Shown: in pieces, positions 59,617-64,000 of the stretch
How positions within the stretch are numbered: the stretch's first letter is position 1
How the letters are laid out: each line of letters begins with the position of its first letter
Assembly: GCA_900708905.1 (NCBI GenBank)
Contig: CAADRB010000059.1
Coordinates: 452,564 to 516,563, forward strand
Reading direction: 5' to 3'
DNA: 64,000 bases
From: Hymenolepis diminuta
Lineage: Eukaryota; Platyhelminthes; Cestoda; Cyclophyllidea; Hymenolepididae
Translations under genes and position numbers: made by a program
Notes under the pieces: generated by a model
Told to the model about the DNA's origin: nothing
Databases searched by the model: none
Seen by the model: the letters and a program-made list of their open reading frames with translations, nothing else

Positions 59617-62600
59617 ATGGATGTTAGAATCGAGGATATCTCAACGCTTCAGAAGCCTTGTTACAATCCGCTAGGATTTTACCCGTTATTGTACGTTGCT
59701 TCTCTTATAATGCTCGAGTTATATATTTCATTTCTAATTATGTTTTGTTTCTTTTAGAAAATGGTTCATTTCATTTATCTGGCCTCTTCAACTTTATCAG
59801 TTTATTATTTGCATTGCTCTGGGTGCTGCACAAGATTATTATCCACCTAATTCTTACTTTGGATTGGTTAAAGAAAGAATTATGTCCCTTAATGCATGGT
59901 GGCTGCCAACATTTCTTGGTTCCTATATTTTTTTCTCATAATAACTGACGTTGAATAAATAAGTAAATAAATCAGGTTCCCAAATCTTAGGTGAAGACAA
60001 TGGGCATCATGTATTATCGGCGGAACTTGGTCTGTTTTATCTTGGAATGTTTATCTTCATTCGTCGGTTGATTTTGCGGTGGACTCTGTCATACACTAAG
60101 TGGATTTGTAAGTTTTTATGTAATCCAGCCGAAAAGGCATGATTTGCTTTTTCTTTAGACTATCCTGAAGATGCACCGAATAGTCCCCTCAGGGAAAAGT
60201 TTTGGCGATTTCTCCTCTGGTTAGGATCAGGAACTGCTCCAACTACTTTCGACATGGAGAAAATTCTGCCATCGCTCCCTCTTTCTAGTATTGATTTAAC
60301 TATTCAACGACTGATGGGGAGTTTGGCGCCTTATCTTGGCCGCGAATCAGTGCGATATCAGGAACTTGAGAGTGGTCTCAAAGTAAGATCTATTTGTAGA
60401 AATTTTATTGTCAAAATAGTCATTTACTCACTTCAACAACAAATTAATGAAGTAATACTCATGGCAAGAATTTAAAATTTTCCTTTGGTATCTTCCTTAT
60501 AATAATTTCGAGTCATTTGCAAAGTTATTTGACGATTTTCTGCTATTACACTCATTGTCCTTAACTTAGAGAGTTTCACCATTTAGATAACAAATGTGGT
60601 TTGTTTTAAACCTAAATTTTAAAATTATAACAATTTTAAAGTAAAATAACAACAATTTAATTCCTTAATTGAGTTATTTACACATAATTTCTGAATTATA
60701 GGAAATATTTAACGGTTTTCTACCAACTTAATGCTCAGCAGCTAAAATCTCGCTTAATTGTTATAAGCAGTCCTTGAGATGTAGATGTTATTTCATTCTT
60801 TCTTTGATCAGCACCTTGTCATTTCCCTATTGAATGGGAGATTGTGGATTTCAAACTAATGGCGCTTAACGCGATATACTATCAACGCACTCCATTTAAA
60901 AAATTATACTCAAATATTTCGAAGTAACTCACAGCTGCATCTTTGCTTGTCATCAGGTTGGTATCATGTCAACAGTTTAATTTCATTCTTTATTTTACCT
61001 GAATGTGGGTTTTCTCAGTCACATGTTCAACTCCTAGGGATGTTATGTAATTTCTACCTTAATTATGTCATTATGAAATTCACTTCTTTGCTTGAAATCT
61101 TATTTTACTTAACTTCGTCTCTAATGTATTCAAATTTCGAAATTTATTCGGAAATTAAAATATCGATTTCAAATAAATACCAAGTTGCCTGTATTTCATT
61201 GCTAGAACTGATGATTGGTGATTTAATTCCTATTGGCACTTTGTAGCTGTCAATTTTATTAAATTTCACCTTCCATATATTGGAGTTAATATTACTTTTT
61301 TCGTATGTTCTGAAATGCGATTTGTAGAAATCTGAAAATGCTTCTTTGACAAACAAATCAATTGGTTACTTGCTGAAAATGCAGATCATCTCGTGTGTAA
61401 ATCTTGTTTAAACACGCCTTATTCATATTACGTGTGCCAAGATCATAAGCACACATCCTGCTCAAACAAATATTGAAATTATTGAATGCACATTTATGGT
61501 TTTTCTTCCATAGAAATGGGCGAGGTCGGAAGGCCGAGGATGTCAACGAAGGTTAAAGGTGAAAACTTGGCTTTCTGGAAACTATGCAACTCTTTGGTGG
61601 TAAGAGATGTTTAAATAATAAAAGTATAACTAGATCGCCTTTTTTTATTTACGTAAGAATTTGAATAAAATTAGCAGATCTTGAACGCACAGCGGCAGTT
61701 GACTTCCAGCGTCAGGGCTTCATTAAGAATTCTATTCCATTTTAGGGAGTCCTATACCTTCCTCTGCCATCGAAAACAAACCTTTTTAGACACTTCCTTT
61801 GTAGCCTTTCAGGAACGTGATAATTTTCAGCAATATACAAAGAACCCTCTTGCCAGGCAAGTTACGAGGAGTGCCGTTTTGCAATTCAGTCAGACACTAT
61901 ACATCTCAATGGCCTACATTTAGTTTCAATAATGCACTTTCCTATTCCAGGGCCGCAGTGCTTCTCTACCTCTTCGGCAACCTGCGTTCACTTATCAATG
62001 GGGGTAGAGTAAATCCCGAAATGTTTCGAAACAAGGTACCCTTGTGTATGGCCCAATGGCGACGCATATTCGGAACTAATAGGTGTGTTTCTTAATATGA
62101 GCAGCTAGTGTGCATGAAAGAATATGAGTTAGATGAACTGAAAATATCCTGACCCTTTACAAATTAAAGATTTTGAAGTACTTTATCTGTTTCCCTGGGT
62201 AGTTGGATGCACGAAATCTTTATAAATAACTGTTATTAATTAAGAAATGAGTAAACAATATTGACTAGACCTCCGCGAAAGCGAAAGTGATAGTTCAGTT
62301 ATCTATTACTACCAAAGTATAATTTCAAGTTGTATTCATTTGAAAGTGTTAAAATACAACAACGTGAGTAGGGGAGACCTATTCACGTCGTCACGTTGCT
62401 ATCTAGAGTCATTTCGTATCATAAATGGCTGTACGTGGTTTGAATTGAGACTCTCTATGCATATATATGTTGTGTGGGTGTATATATTTTTAAAAAATCG
62501 TAAAATTATTTTAGTTTCAGTTAAGATTGCTCTTATTTCTCGCGAATTTTTTTCTGATTTGCAGAACACCTTCAGAAAATGAGGATGAATTGTGGACTTA

Positions 62601-63050
62601 TCCTACTACGGTTAGCAGTGTAAGTTTCTGCACTTAATGGGCTCACAAATTTGTTAGATAATTATAAATTTATTCGCATTTCTTTGCCCTTTCAGCACGT
62701 CATTGTCGTCCACAAAAATCATTTCTACAGCGTTCCACTATTCACGAAATGGCGTCGAATCGTTTCGCCAGATTTACTCCAGAAGATGCTTCAATACGTT
62801 GTGGACGATTCCACCAAGAAATCAGGTTGATTAGGGGTTTAAGTTATCTTCAAATTAAGCTGAAAGCGCCTCAAAAGTATAATTTTAACTAAAGGCACAT
62901 TATCTTTTAGCGAATGAATTTAAAAAGCTCTACTCACCGACAATACTAACAACGCTTGGTCGTGACGAATGGCAGGGATGTCGATCCGATTTCTTTTCTT
63001 ATGGCATCAACCATGCCTCCATCAAAGAGGTCGAACATGCAATCTGTTTT
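59617..63050 (+). CDS. CPT1: carnitine O-palmitoyltransferase 1, 5' part (truncated by window)
   Basis: Outer mitochondrial membrane enzyme that makes long-chain acylcarnitine, the entry step of fatty-acid oxidation. Ten exons in frame: 59617-59690, 59758-59918, 59991-60107, 60159-60382, 61514-61599, 61746-61856, 61951-62082, 62565-62619, 62696-62825, 62911-63050, 410 codons. The gene continues past the right edge, so the catalytic His lies outside. Two hydrophobic segments (about residues 26-48 and 90-107) match the CPT1 membrane hairpin. LPSLPLSSIDLTIQRLM, LKVKTWLSGNYATLWW, VPLCMAQWRRIFGTNRTP and HVIVVHKNHFYSVPLF are family blocks. The N-terminus before the first hydrophobic segment is shorter than in human CPT1A. 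Intron 6 has a GC donor. Exon 1 and the exon 2 donor (weak GTTCCT) are the least certain. Confidence 0.88.
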
Positions 63051-64000
63051 GTAAGTCCGTATTTAGGAAATGATTATTAGATCGTACCATTTATTTTTGT
63101 CGGTTCTTTCAAATTCGATAATCCTTGATATCATCAAATACAACTGGAATTATTAGTGCATAGTTATTGGTACAGAGGTCTGAGGATGCGGTAAATAGAA
63201 AGATAGGATTTAGTATGGAAAGAGAGAAAGGGAGGTTTAAAAAACGATCGTTCGATGAGATGTTATCGAGGAAAGGTGGCAGGAGGAGTTTGCTGGAAGA
63301 TCTAGCTGTTGCAGTTGTTCAGTAGGAGGTCGAGAGAACAAAGTCTAAAGTAAGAGTAAATTTGTGTATTTATGAGTACAGAGTTGGTCACGACAGTTAG
63401 AATGGTTAAAAGATAATGGCAGTCCAGTTAGAAGTTTTGGAGGAAACGCACGAAGATTAAGAAATGGAAACTATAAACATCGATAAAACATCGAAACGGT
63501 CAGTCATTTACAAATCGTGAGAATTACCCCTTCGAATGTATACGTTTCACAATAACTGAACGAATTGAATTACGGAATGAGCACAAAAATGCGTTTGTAA
63601 AACGGAATATCGAGAGAAATGGTGAATGTTAGAGAATGAGAAACAATGGAATGAAATGAGTCATTACAAGGGCCAATTTGGAATCTGAGTAATTTCGACC
63701 GCATCGATAAGAATGGCACATGAATACATGGAGCGCACATGAATGAATGACGTACAAGAGAATAAAGATAGCCATGTGACTGATGACAGTAAATTTAGGA
63801 TTTCACGCTCTAAAATTCTCACTCAAACAAACGAGGATCGTTTTTTTCGGTCCTCGTTTCTTTATCTTTCTCGTAGTTAGAGGGGCCTTTGTCTAGTAAT
63901 TTATCTTTCAAAACATCGGTAATATTTTTACCCTTTTGTGACTGATCTTTTACTATTGCTCTAATTAATAGCGCATTTATTTTGTGTTGGCAAATTTAAT
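63051..64000 (+). other. CPT1 intron 10, runs off the window
   Basis: GT donor at 63051. No plausible next exon was found up to the window end, so the remaining CPT1 coding sequence lies to the right. Confidence 0.6.

Noticed and set aside
1..64000. Search for CRISPR arrays, bacterial operons, tRNA or rRNA genes
   Set aside because: No regularly spaced long repeats, no ribosome-binding-site-led gene clusters, and no recognisable tRNA or rRNA sequence by eye. All confirmed host genes are eukaryotic in structure.
63051..64000. Search for the next CPT1 exon after exon 10
   Set aside because: No open stretch encoding the expected region was seen before the window edge.

Overview
The window is animal nuclear DNA, most likely from a parasitic flatworm and probably a tapeworm. 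It is AT-rich and its intergenic regions are long. The genes are split by spliceosomal introns that fall into two short size classes, about 32-40 and 66-87 bp, mixed with introns of 0.4-3.4 kb. From memory, a bimodal short-intron pattern of this kind has been reported for tapeworms. The protein sequences are clearly metazoan but diverged. The species cannot be fixed from the sequence alone, and a run of N at 4313-4383 shows this is a draft assembly.

Layout. 1-6.3 kb: no host gene seen; a decayed Tc1/mariner relic, an assembly gap and small repeats. 6.6-8.4 kb (minus): CCT5, the epsilon subunit of the cytosolic chaperonin, in 4 exons. 11.6-39.3 kb (plus): the dominant feature, a HUWE1-type HECT ubiquitin ligase in 23 exons. 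All splice phases agree and give 4,022 codons plus a stop. 40.6-41.1 kb (plus): intronless gluconokinase behind three evenly spaced inverted CCAAT boxes. 42.8-43.3 kb (minus): a doubtful small unrecognised gene. 44.9-49.4 kb (plus): EDC3, an mRNA decapping activator. 52.6-53.9 kb: a mariner copy with both terminal inverted repeats and TA flanks but a broken transposase. 54.8-55.9 kb (plus): BUD23, the 18S rRNA m7G methyltransferase. 56.0-58.6 kb (minus): a UCP4-like mitochondrial carrier. 59.6 kb to beyond the right edge (plus): the 5' half of carnitine palmitoyltransferase 1.

The genes do not form one pathway. Two themes recur: protein quality control (CCT5, HUWE1) and RNA handling (EDC3, BUD23). 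The UCP4-like and CPT1 genes are divergent, about 1 kb apart, and both encode mitochondrial membrane proteins.

No convincing new multi-gene system was found. The most interesting signals are at the level of gene structure: four introns whose only frame-consistent donor is GC rather than GT (with a competing GT-AG solution in BUD23), the HUWE1 catalytic cysteine codon split by a 974-bp intron, apparent loss of the UIM and BH3 segments of HUWE1, the 30-bp-phased CCAAT boxes, and a hairpin carrying a poly(A) signal 3' of HUWE1. Exon boundaries were derived by hand from reading-frame continuity, splice consensus and family resemblance recalled from memory. No alignment or transcript data were available.
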